A DNA stretch of 60,673 nucleotides from NCBI GenBank assembly GCA_018711185.1, contig DVIQ01000014.1:1-60673 (forward strand), written 5' to 3'. Both the position numbers and the translations under genes were made by a program. The DNA is from Candidatus Limivivens intestinipullorum. GTDB taxonomy: Bacteria; Bacillota; Clostridia; Lachnospirales; Lachnospiraceae. Below, one piece after another: positions 24,854 through 32,118 of the stretch. How positions within the stretch are numbered: the first letter of the stretch is position 1; the number at the start of each line of letters is the position of its first letter. The notes under the pieces are model-generated. The model worked only from the letters and a program-made list of their open reading frames with translations. It made no database searches and was not told where the DNA came from.

Positions 24854-25752
24854 GAACGCCGGCCTCCTCTCCGAAACAGACTGCTTCCAATCCGTGCTAC
24901 GCCCCGGCACAGAGCCGGAATCAGGCTTCCGACAATCCGAATCGCCAAAAGCAGAAGCAGCAGACCGCCCCCAAAGGAGATCAAACCGATTCCGCCTAGG
25001 AAAAATCCGGAAACCGGAGCGCCAAAGAGCCTGACAATTCCAATTACAAGAAGTACAATGCCGCATATCACGGCAGCAAGTCCTCCTACTCCGCAGAACA
25101 GCACAATCACCGCGGCCAGAGCAAAGACCGCGCAGATCACGGACACGGCCACCCCGGCGGCCGGAAGCAGCACTGGTACGCCAAAGAACAGAAGAATCAG
25201 GATGAGCAAGGCGATACCGCCTGCACTTCTTCTGCGCCTTCTCGGCTCATTGGAGCTATTTCCCCGGTAATCTCTCCATCCGCCGTCCTGCCCATTTTCT
25301 TCCCGGCTCCTCTGCCAGTTCCATTGTCCGTTTTCCTGGCGGCTGCCCCACCGGCTTCCTTCTTCGCTCTCCCGGCACCCTCCCCGCCAGTTTTCTTCTC
25401 CGCTTTTCTGACTGCCGCTCTCATTGGTCCCGTTCTCAGCGGCGCGGGCATTTCCGCCTGTGGGCGCCGGCTGGCGGTATGGATTGGGAAAGCGGGAATT
25501 TTCCCGGTATCTTGGGTCCTCGTACCCGGTATCCGTAAATTCTCCCACGTCGGGGCTCTGTCCTTTAACGTCCTCCCGGATAATGGCCGCCAGCTTTTCC
25601 GGAATTCCCAGCGCCTCTATAACCGCCTCCTCGTTTTCTTCACCCGCATCCTCAAAATAGTCCCGGTAATAGGACAACGCTTCCTCCCGGTCTGATTCCG
25701 GAATATCCTGAAGCAGCCATTCCAGCCGGTTCAAATATTCATCCTTCCTCAA
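24850..25752 (-). CDS. HAAS-domain (DUF1700) membrane protein
   Basis: This 300-residue protein starts MRKDEYLNRLEWLLQDIPES and DREEALSYYRDYFEDAGEEN then EEAVIEALGIPEKLAAIIRE, the HAAS signalling domain (DUF1700). A disordered Arg/Gly/Glu/Trp-rich stretch (residues about 75-170) follows, then four to five membrane segments of very regular, Leu/Val/Gly-rich composition. HAAS proteins usually accompany PadR regulators. The ATG overlaps the PadR stop (ATGA, 25749-25752), and its own stop overlaps the next start: tight coupling of all four genes. Confidence 0.9.
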   Translation of the reverse strand: MRKDEYLNRLEWLLQDIPESDREEALSYYRDYFEDAGEENEEAVIEALGIPEKLAAIIREDVKGQSPDVGEFTDTGYEDPRYRENSRFPNPYRQPAPTGGNARAAENGTNESGSQKSGEENWRGGCRESEEGSRWGSRQENGQWNWQRSREENGQDGGWRDYRGNSSNEPRRRRRSAGGIALLILILLFFGVPVLLPAAGVAVSVICAVFALAAVIVLFCGVGGLAAVICGIVLLVIGIVRLFGAPVSGFFLGGIGLISFGGGLLLLLLAIRIVGSLIPALCRGVARIGSSLFRRGGRRS

Positions 25753-26072
25753 ACTTTAGACCTCCCTGCAAAAATTCTGGTGATTCTGTCGGAATATTCC
25801 TGCCATTCCGCCACATAGAGATTGAGCTGGGCCATACCTCTCTGTGTCGTCTTATAATACCTCCGGTTCCGGCCTGCAAATTCCTGGTCATATACCTCCA
25901 GGCATCCGTCTTTCAGAAGCCTGCGGAGAACCGGGTAGAGTGTCGACTCCGATACCTCCAGCACTCCCCGCACCTCCTGGGTGATCTTATAACCGTAGGT
26001 GCCTTCCGGTTCCCTGGATACTACAGCCAGAACAATGGCATCCAGCAGGGCAGCTCCTGTGTTGAACACCAT
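25749..26072 (-). CDS. PadR-family transcriptional regulator
   Basis: This 107-residue winged-helix regulator includes LDAIVLAVVSREPEGTYGYK, ITQEVRGVLEVSESTLYPVL and RRLLKDGCLEVYDQEFAGRN, the recognition region of PadR proteins. It heads the operon and is probably autoregulated through the AT-rich dyad overlapping its promoter. Two-domain PadR proteins bind small hydrophobic ligands; the ligand here is unknown. Confidence 0.95.
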   Translation of the reverse strand: MVFNTGAALLDAIVLAVVSREPEGTYGYKITQEVRGVLEVSESTLYPVLRRLLKDGCLEVYDQEFAGRNRRYYKTTQRGMAQLNLYVAEWQEYSDRITRIFAGRSKV

Positions 26073-26103
26073 ATTATCACCCCCGCAATATTATTTCCTT
26101 ACC

Positions 26104-26135
26104 AATACTATATATCATATAATATTGTTTGTCAA
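26104..26135 (-). promoter_or_regulatory. PadR-operon promoter and operator dyad
   Basis: On the minus strand TTGACA (26130-26135) and TATAGT (26107-26112) are 17 bases apart. AATACTATAT, ATC, ATATAATATT (26104-26126) is a near-perfect dyad lying over the -10 box and spacer. Confidence 0.83.
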
Positions 26136-26204
26136 CTATATTTCTTTCTCGGCAAGCCGCCTCGCGAAACGGACTATTCGAAAATCCTTGCCCCTTTGTA
26201 CGTC

Positions 26205-26250
26205 AAAAAAACGCCCTGAGCGCGGATACCATATCCCGCTCAGAGCGTTT
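26205..26250 (-). terminator. Terminator of the solute-binding protein/RDD pair
   Basis: On the minus strand AAACGC, CTGAGCG and GGATA arms pair across the centre (three short stems with single mismatches), followed by seven Ts. It ends the transcript of the two genes at 26268-28375. Confidence 0.85.
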
Positions 26251-26267
26251 CAGAATCACGCCGGCCG

Positions 26268-26777
26268 TCATCCGTCCATGGACACCGTCCGGGTAAGAAA
26301 AATCCGGTCCATCAGAGTAATATCCTTTTTCGAAAAAAGGTACCACGCGCCAGCCAGCACAATGGGGATCATCAGGTAAAAGCACAGAAGCTTCACGGCT
26401 GTTCTGGCCGGGAAAATCAGGCATCTGACAACAACCGCGCCGGCGCCCTTTTCCGGCCCCACCTGGCACACGACCTTCTTTCGAAAAATCCGGCGCCCCA
26501 GAGTGGTCTGCCAGATAATCAGACAGACGGTTTCATATACAAACCAGGCGAAAAAAATTTCCAGAAGCACCCGGTCGAATCGATCATTGATTTCGCCCGC
26601 AACTTGTACATACTCCTGGGGATTGATGATGGCGTCGGCCTCGGAAAGCTCCTGAAAGTAGGGAAACACATGCGGATAGCCGAAAAGCAGCCAGGTCAGC
26701 AGAAGGACTGCCGTCAAGACAAGGGCATCCACTCCATAGGAAAGAATTTTTTCGTTTTTATATCCCAGTCCTTTCAT
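26268..26777 (-). CDS. RDD-family membrane protein
   Basis: This 169-residue protein has three membrane segments (about residues 13-33, 70-90 and 122-148) with LIIWQTTLGRRIFRKKVVCQ between the second and third, the RDD-type Gly-Arg/Lys motif after the second helix. RDD proteins are membrane proteins of loosely defined, probably transport, function. The ATG at 26775-26777 overlaps the stop of the solute-binding protein gene, so they are translationally coupled. Confidence 0.75.
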   Translation of the reverse strand: MKGLGYKNEKILSYGVDALVLTAVLLLTWLLFGYPHVFPYFQELSEADAIINPQEYVQVAGEINDRFDRVLLEIFFAWFVYETVCLIIWQTTLGRRIFRKKVVCQVGPEKGAGAVVVRCLIFPARTAVKLLCFYLMIPIVLAGAWYLFSKKDITLMDRIFLTRTVSMDG

Positions 26778-28375
26778 GATTCTTCTCCTCCTTCGTACTG
26801 CCGAAGCTGCATCCGCTCCCAGGCGTCAAGCTGGATCTCAAGATACTCCTCCATGCCAAAGGACTCCAGGGTATCCAGATAATCCTGCCAGTCGCCGTCA
26901 TCCGACGGGTCGATGGAGCTGTAGATGAAATTCATGGTGGTTTCCTCCACAAAGGTGCCAAGGCTGATCTCCAGGGTATCCAGCCGGTCCTCCTGCTCCT
27001 TCGTATAATATCCTCTGGGCTCGTCGAAACTGTAGTCCTCCTGGTAAGAAGCTTCGTCCACAGCCGCGCGCACATCGGAATCCAGCATGTTCCGGTTCGC
27101 CGTCCGGTCAGTGCAGAGCATGTCCTGCTTCAGGTAGCGGGCCATGGCAATCGCGTAGTACTCTCCGTCCTCGATGCAGTCCGGATTGTACACCCGCTCT
27201 CCGTTTTCCATGATCCAGTGTTTCCCCTCCAGGCCCCAGTTCATCAGCTCCATGCCTTCGTCGGAGTACAGATAATCGATCATCTTCAAAAGCATGTCCA
27301 GTTTTTCCTGCGAAATATCCGCGTTTATGACAAAACCGTATTCCAGCACCTGGTTCTGCCGGTGCGCGGTCCGGTAAATAGCCGGCGTCTCCCCGGAAAG
27401 GGTATCCAGGTTCACATATTCCAGGATAATGTCATCCCCGTTTGCCGCCGCGTATTTTTCCAGCTTTTGGGCCTGCTCCCCTGTGGTGAGAATGGTGCTG
27501 CTCATATTGTTCAGGAAATACTTCTCAAAATCGGTGGTCTCCGTTTCATAAAGCCCGGCGTCCAGCATTTCCGCCTGGTACAGGCTTTTCAGAAAAATCA
27601 GATAGTTCCGGTATTCCTCCGTGGCCGGACCGTACACCAGGCCGGTTTTCTCTTCATTCCAGTAAACGCCGCTGTCGGTGCCGAAAACGCGCATAAGCTG
27701 ATTGGCGTACTCGTTGTAAGAGGAAAGGCCGATAAAATATTCTCCCTGGTTTTCCAGTTCTCCCTGGGCGTAAAGGTTCTTTTGCCGGAGCAGGATTTCC
27801 GCGAGTTTCTCCACACTTTCCGGTTTATCCGCGCCCACCTGGTCCAGCCAGTCTTTCCGTATGCCAAGAAGAATGTCCTGATAGCTGTTTTCGACCAAAG
27901 ACGGGAAAAACAGGCACTGTCCGTCCACGGAGGCATACTGATAGAGGAGAGGATTTTCGGCAAACCGCTTCTTCAGATTCGGCATCTGGTCAAGATACGG
28001 CGTGTAATCCAGGGCCTGCCCGTTTTCCGCCATGGAGCGGAGCTGCTCGGCCGAAAAACGGTAAAACACCGCGTCGGTGCCGCTCAAATCCAGAAGCAGC
28101 GTCTGAAAGGAGCTGTCCAGATCTCCGGTATTGCCGGAAAAGTCCAGCGAAACGTCCAGACGGTTTTCCATCTCTTCCACCGCCCACACATCGTTCAGCT
28201 CCATATTGCTCAGGATCTCATAACCTCCCGGATACCAGATGCTCACCGCGTCCGGATCCCTCTCTTCCTTCTCTTCCGTCTGCTTCCGCGTAAGCCCCGG
28301 CAATACCGCCAGGGCCAGAAGCAGGAACAGGCAGGCCGCGCCTGCCGCTTTCCAGCGTTTTTTCAATTCAATCAC
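26774..28375 (-). CDS. Extracellular solute-binding protein (ABC-type, family 1)
   Basis: This 533-residue protein has a hydrophobic N-terminus (residues 9-28, AAGAACLFLLLALAVLPGLT) and a mature part typical of large sugar-binding proteins of the LplA/YtcQ type (SIWYPGGYEILSNME, DAVFYRFSAEQLRSMAENGQ, MLLKMIDYLYSDEGMELMNW, GLEGKHWIMENGERVYNPD). There is no lipobox Cys after the hydrophobic segment, unlike most Gram-positive binding proteins, and no permease or ATPase genes are nearby. The GTG at 28373-28375 lacks a clear ribosome site. The upstream junction touches a decayed LacI gene. It is therefore probably an orphan, perhaps a remnant of a larger locus. Confidence 0.78.
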   Translation of the reverse strand: MIELKKRWKAAGAACLFLLLALAVLPGLTRKQTEEKEERDPDAVSIWYPGGYEILSNMELNDVWAVEEMENRLDVSLDFSGNTGDLDSSFQTLLLDLSGTDAVFYRFSAEQLRSMAENGQALDYTPYLDQMPNLKKRFAENPLLYQYASVDGQCLFFPSLVENSYQDILLGIRKDWLDQVGADKPESVEKLAEILLRQKNLYAQGELENQGEYFIGLSSYNEYANQLMRVFGTDSGVYWNEEKTGLVYGPATEEYRNYLIFLKSLYQAEMLDAGLYETETTDFEKYFLNNMSSTILTTGEQAQKLEKYAAANGDDIILEYVNLDTLSGETPAIYRTAHRQNQVLEYGFVINADISQEKLDMLLKMIDYLYSDEGMELMNWGLEGKHWIMENGERVYNPDCIEDGEYYAIAMARYLKQDMLCTDRTANRNMLDSDVRAAVDEASYQEDYSFDEPRGYYTKEQEDRLDTLEISLGTFVEETTMNFIYSSIDPSDDGDWQDYLDTLESFGMEEYLEIQLDAWERMQLRQYEGGEES

Positions 28376-28400
28376 CCGTTTCTGTCGTATACCGTACTTA

Positions 28401-28433
28401 TTCGCTCCCGCGCCTTAGCCGCGCGGGAACGAA
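28401..28433. other. 13-bp stem-loop between the orphan genes
   Basis: TTCGCTCCCGCGC pairs with GCGCGGGAACGAA with one mismatch around CTTAGCC. There is no T-run. It lies at the boundary between the binding protein gene and the LacI fragment. Confidence 0.55.
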
Positions 28434-28790
28434 TCTGAAAACCTGCTGGAAAATGGTTCCGGGCTCTCCGGCATCTTCGTCAGCTTCTCCGGCCTGGAGC
28501 AGACGGCCGAAGCCTGCCTGAAAGCCGAAGTGGACCGCCGTTTCTGCGTCATCGGCTACGACCTGAATGAAGAAATCGCGGACTACATCCGAAAAGGCGC
28601 CGTGACTTCCACCATCTGTCACGAGCCCTTTCAACAGGGGTATTTGTCCGTCCGCGTCCTGTACCGGTATCTGAGTGGAAAAACCATCCCCTCCACCTCG
28701 GTGCTCTACACCAAGCTGGAGCCCATCTTTTCGAACAATGTGAAATGTTATCTGAACAGCACGAACGCGCTGCCGTTTGTGAAGGCGTGA
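28419..28790 (+). pseudogene. C-terminal fragment of a LacI/GalR-type regulator
   Basis: From 28419 this frame reads PRGNESENLLENGSGLSGIF, VSFSGLEQTAEACLKAEVDR, RFCVIGYDLNEEIADYIRKG, AVTSTICHEPFQQGYLSVRV, the second half of the periplasmic-binding-like effector domain of LacI regulators. No helix-turn-helix or effector N-half is present and a stop codon closes the frame just upstream (28416-28418). The C-terminus reaches a natural end (NSTNALPFVKA). It lies opposite a solute-binding protein gene, so the two probably once formed a sugar regulator/uptake locus that was cut. Confidence 0.85.
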
Positions 28791-28868
28791 AAACTTTGAA
28801 AAAAGAGAGAGACAGAATCATCTGCCTCTCTCAAATCATGTTTTATAAAATAGGCTATGCCGCACGGC

Positions 28869-29897
28869 TTAGCAAAATTCCGCCTTTGCCCTCTCCAAGG
28901 TCTCAATCACTTTATCGCACCACTGGTCAAACTCCGGATCTTCCTTCTGGCATTCCTCCGGATGGGAAAGAATATAATCCAAAGCAATCCGCGCCCCCTG
29001 GTCAAACCTTACGGTCGTCCGCATATCCGGCACCACATGCTTTAATTTACGGTTGTCAAATACAACGGAAACCGCCTTATCACCGATCAGGCTTCCTTCA
29101 AAATCAAATCCGTACTTTCTGCCCGCTGCCGCCAGGAAATCAGAGGCCACATGGTACGCATGCAGTTCCACGCCCAGCGCGTCCGCAACCGTGGCGTAAA
29201 TCTGATTCCAGGTCAGGGTCTCGTCTCCGGTAATCTGGAATGCTTCCCCGACAGCATGGGGATTTCCCATTAATCCTGTGTAGCCGACCGCAAAATCCGT
29301 ATTAAAAGTAACTGTCCACAAAGAGGTGCCGTCCCCTTGGATGAGAACCGGCTTCCCGTCCAGCATCCGGCGGACTACCTGCCAGAAGCCCTTGTTTCCC
29401 TGTACGCCCAGGGGAAGCTTCCGCTCATCGTAAGTATGGCTTGGCCGCACAATCGTAACAGGAAAGCCCTCTTCCCGGTACTTTTTCATGAGAAATTCCT
29501 CGCAGGCAATCTTATCTCTGGAATACTGCCAGTAAGGGTTCGCCAGAGACGTTCCTTCCGTGACGCGGTAATCCGCAGCGGGCTTATGATAGGCTGACGC
29601 GGAACTGGTATAAATATATTGCTTTGTTTTTCCCCGAAACAGCCGGTAATCCCGCTCCACATCTTCCACCCGGAAGCCGATAAATTCACATACGGTATCA
29701 AAGGTCAGATCTTTGAGCTTTTCCGCCGCATCCTCTTCCTGATGAATGTCCGCGATAATCTGGTGTACCCCTTCCGGTACCGCTTCTGTCCGGTTCCCGC
29801 GGTTCAAAAGCCAAACCTCCCAGCCCAGTTCATTCACAAGCCGCTTTACGATGGCAGTGCTGATGGTTCCGGTTCCTCCGATAAATAGTGCTTTCAT
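28869..29897 (-). CDS. NAD-dependent epimerase/dehydratase (SDR) family protein
   Basis: This 342-residue protein starts at ATG 29895-29897 (MKALFIGGTGTISTAIVKRL) after AAGGAGG; GGTGTIS is the nucleotide-binding loop. YIYTSSASAY and YWQYSRDKIACEEFLMKKYR give the Ser-Tyr-Lys catalytic set (YSRDK). The middle and C-terminal region (HTYDERKLPLGVQGN, WTVTFNTDFAVGYTG) resembles atypical epimerases of sugar or isoprenoid metabolism. It stands alone between the LacI relic and the toxin-antitoxin locus. Substrate unknown. Confidence 0.88.
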   Translation of the reverse strand: MKALFIGGTGTISTAIVKRLVNELGWEVWLLNRGNRTEAVPEGVHQIIADIHQEEDAAEKLKDLTFDTVCEFIGFRVEDVERDYRLFRGKTKQYIYTSSASAYHKPAADYRVTEGTSLANPYWQYSRDKIACEEFLMKKYREEGFPVTIVRPSHTYDERKLPLGVQGNKGFWQVVRRMLDGKPVLIQGDGTSLWTVTFNTDFAVGYTGLMGNPHAVGEAFQITGDETLTWNQIYATVADALGVELHAYHVASDFLAAAGRKYGFDFEGSLIGDKAVSVVFDNRKLKHVVPDMRTTVRFDQGARIALDYILSHPEECQKEDPEFDQWCDKVIETLERAKAEFC

Positions 29898-29971
29898 TCT
29901 TTGCCTCCTTCTTTTCATCTTCCGCACAGCCTGTCCATTTATCTCATTTTTTTCCGAACTCCCTGATTCGG

Positions 29972-31015
29972 TTAAAAATTTTGAATTTCCCCTGCAAAGG
30001 AAAAAGGAATAATCTCCCCGGGCTTAGTTTCCACGTACGCTTTTTCTTTATGCATATAGTCTACGATCTCCGATGCTTTAAAAGTTTTAAATTTTTCGAT
30101 TACCTTATCTAAAATTTCTTTTTCCTCTCCGTTTAAAACGGAATAGTCCATATTTCTCGTTGGATAGACATGCAGCATCGAATCATAGTTACAGCTCATT
30201 TCTTCTTGTATATTCAAATTTTCCAGATTCATAAGCCTGTAATGACCGATTGGCAAAGCCCCCATCGGTTCATGCGTATAGATCAATCCTGTAATCGTTC
30301 TTTTTCTTTGCCTGTAGGATAACGAATCCGCATACCACAGCATTTTCATCAGCTTCACTTTGAAGAGGTTTGAAATTTTCTCGGCGAAATAAGAAACAAC
30401 GGCCTCTATTTTATCAATATTCAGTTTTGTATAACCATTTAATTCAGAGGGGTCCTCAAAATTTGCATACTCCCCTTCCAGTGCTTGCCTCGCAAGATAT
30501 TCTTTCCCATAACTGTCCAGCTTTTCAATGATTTTGATGCGGATCTCTGACCTTTTTGTTCCGGAAAACTTATCTGCATTCTTTTTTAAAAATTCCAGTG
30601 CCTGCAAAGGATTCTCTTTGATTAGTCGAAGCATGGCGTCATAAGCCTCTTCCTGAATCGCCTTGCTTTCATATCTCGAAATCGTAGCCTCCCCCCAGCC
30701 AAGCAAACGCGCCAAATCAACTTGGGATAATCCATAGCTTTCTCTGAGCGCTACAATTTCATCCGAAGTCAGCAGTCCATGCTTGACACGATAAGCGTTT
30801 CTCGCATTCCGCATATTTTCATTTACGATAGCACCCGTTTCAAATTCATTTTCATCCTCATCCGCATTTGCACAAAAATAAAATCTCTCTTCATAGGCTA
30901 TTCTGTCGCCTTTTATGATTACAGTTGCCAGACGTTTTCTTTCTTCAATCTCATGTTCCCTGCCACATAAAGGGCACTCCATATGAATCTTTTTCAGCAA
31001 TGTATCCTTTTCCAT
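29972..31015 (-). CDS. Zinc-ribbon/HTH/Panacea antitoxin
   Basis: This 347-residue protein starts at the ATG 31013-31015 after GGGAGGG. It has a zinc ribbon (MECPLCGREHEIEERKR with a second CANADEDENE-type half), an Xre-type helix-turn-helix (ALRESYGLSQVDLARLLGWG, EATISRYESKAIQEEAYDAM), and a C-terminal Panacea (DUF4065, SocA-like) domain (LFKVKLMKMLWYADSLSYRQ, ITGLIYTHEPMGALPIGHYR). This is the MqsA-like plus Panacea layout known for antitoxins that neutralise diverse small toxins. The small gene upstream, 81 bases away on the same strand, is the expected toxin. The helix-turn-helix would repress the shared promoter at 31386-31414. Confidence 0.9.
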   Translation of the reverse strand: MEKDTLLKKIHMECPLCGREHEIEERKRLATVIIKGDRIAYEERFYFCANADEDENEFETGAIVNENMRNARNAYRVKHGLLTSDEIVALRESYGLSQVDLARLLGWGEATISRYESKAIQEEAYDAMLRLIKENPLQALEFLKKNADKFSGTKRSEIRIKIIEKLDSYGKEYLARQALEGEYANFEDPSELNGYTKLNIDKIEAVVSYFAEKISNLFKVKLMKMLWYADSLSYRQRKRTITGLIYTHEPMGALPIGHYRLMNLENLNIQEEMSCNYDSMLHVYPTRNMDYSVLNGEEKEILDKVIEKFKTFKASEIVDYMHKEKAYVETKPGEIIPFSFAGEIQNF

Positions 31016-31096
31016 CGAGGTCCCTCCCTGTACCAACTTATCAATACCCAACTTATCTGCACTCACATACAATCTGCGCAAATCAACTGTACCCTT

Positions 31097-31354
31097 TTAT
31101 ATATACGGAAACCTCATTTCCTTTTCTGCATAGTGAAAAGACACGCATAAAACATACTTTTTCTGTGCTTCTTTGATTTTCAATTTAATATATACCAATC
31201 TGTCGTTTATCTCTTTCCCGAAAACATAAAGCAAAGGCGGCTCAGTATTATCTTTATCAATGTCAAAATCAGGATTATCCAAAAGCATATGAAGCTGACG
31301 TAAAAATTCCGCTACTTCTTTTTCCTTTGAGTTTATGCTAAGTTTAATTCCAAT
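31097..31354 (-). CDS. Small putative toxin upstream of the Panacea antitoxin
   Basis: The open frame reads KLSINSKEKEVAEFLRQLHM, LLDNPDFDIDKDNTEPPLLY, VFGKEINDRLVYIKLKIKEA, QKKYVLCVSFHYAEKEMRFP. The end (VYIKLKI...VLCVSFH) resembles MqsR-like toxins. There is no ATG, GTG or TTG at the front of this frame: the GGGAGGAGG site is followed by ATT GGA ATT AAA. Either an ATT start is used, or one base has been lost in the AATTAAAC run, since TTG GAA TTA in the neighbouring frame would join perfectly. An internal ATG at 31288 would give only 63 residues. I place the start at the ATT 31352-31354 with low certainty. Confidence 0.68.
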   Translation of the reverse strand: MGIKLSINSKEKEVAEFLRQLHMLLDNPDFDIDKDNTEPPLLYVFGKEINDRLVYIKLKIKEAQKKYVLCVSFHYAEKEMRFPYI

Positions 31355-31368
31355 CCTCCTCCCTCCAT

Positions 31369-31386
31369 TACTATCATTTGATAGTA
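31369..31386. promoter_or_regulatory. 18-bp perfect operator of the toxin-antitoxin locus
   Basis: TACTATCATTTGATAGTA is a perfect inverted repeat touching the -10 box of the locus promoter, suited to binding the antitoxin helix-turn-helix. Confidence 0.85.
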
Positions 31387-31414
31387 TTATATAGGTTATC
31401 CTTTACTATGTCAA
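31386..31414 (-). promoter_or_regulatory. Consensus promoter of the toxin-antitoxin locus
   Basis: On the minus strand TTGACA (31409-31414) and TATAAT (31386-31391) are 17 bases apart, a perfect sigma-A consensus. The -35 box overlaps the stop codon of the HAD gene. Confidence 0.92.
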
Positions 31415-32118
31415 GGAATTTTGGAATTAATATACTCCAGCAACTCATCAAATCCCCCGTTTGGATACGCCGCGATATCCCGGTTCTTTTTGTTAATCAT
31501 GCAGTCCGTCAGCAAAAACACCTTCATCCCCAGGGTTTCGGCGATCATATCCTCCTCCACGTCATTTCCGACCATCAGGCACTCTTCCGGCCTGCAATCC
31601 AGCCGCTTCAGCAGTTCCCGGTAATAATCCGGATTCGGCTTGCAGTAATGGCAGTTTTCATAGGTAGTGTACGTCTCGAAATCCTCCGGTTCCAGTCCAG
31701 CCCAGCGAATCCGGCTCCTGGTGGCCACATCCGGGAACAAAGGATTCGTGGCCAGGGCCACCCGGAAGCTGGATTTCAGCGCTTTTACCGTCTCCCCGGC
31801 CTTGGGATTAAATCCGCAGTCCTTCGCCACTTCCTGAAATTCCACCCGGTAATATTCCTCAAAGAGCGGCTTGTCCTCAATGACTTGCGCCCCGTAGGCC
31901 TTGGAGAAAAATTTCCAGAACGCCTCCTCGTTGGTACAGCTTCCGTCGTTTTTTACCATGGCGGCCGTGCCGGCCCAGATGCTGTCGATCAGCTTTTGCG
32001 GCTCGTAGCCGTAAGGGGCCAGCTTGGCGGCCAGCCGCTTAAAATATTTCTTCGTAAAAATTTCCTGATCCATAGGCAGCAGCGTACCGTCCAGATCAAA
32101 TAAAATCATCTTTATCAT
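31411..32118 (-). CDS. HAD-family hydrolase
   Basis: This 235-residue phosphatase-like protein has MILFDLDGTLLPMDQ (nucleophile Asp and general-acid Asp), LATNPLFPDVATRSR (motif II region), a Lys at NCHYCKPNPDYYRELLKRLD (motif III) and LMVGNDVEEDMIAETLGMKV (motif IV with two Asp). It may start at ATG 32116-32118 or at the in-frame ATG 32107-32109. Its first 23 bases overlap the end of the beta-helix gene upstream, so the pair is coupled. Substrate unknown; such small HAD proteins commonly dephosphorylate sugars or nucleotides. Confidence 0.92.
   Translation of the reverse strand: MIKMILFDLDGTLLPMDQEIFTKKYFKRLAAKLAPYGYEPQKLIDSIWAGTAAMVKNDGSCTNEEAFWKFFSKAYGAQVIEDKPLFEEYYRVEFQEVAKDCGFNPKAGETVKALKSSFRVALATNPLFPDVATRSRIRWAGLEPEDFETYTTYENCHYCKPNPDYYRELLKRLDCRPEECLMVGNDVEEDMIAETLGMKVFLLTDCMINKKNRDIAAYPNGGFDELLEYINSKIP

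Noticed and set aside
28376-28440. Terminator for the solute-binding protein gene
   Set aside because: The stem-loop has no T-run and lies upstream of that gene, not downstream.
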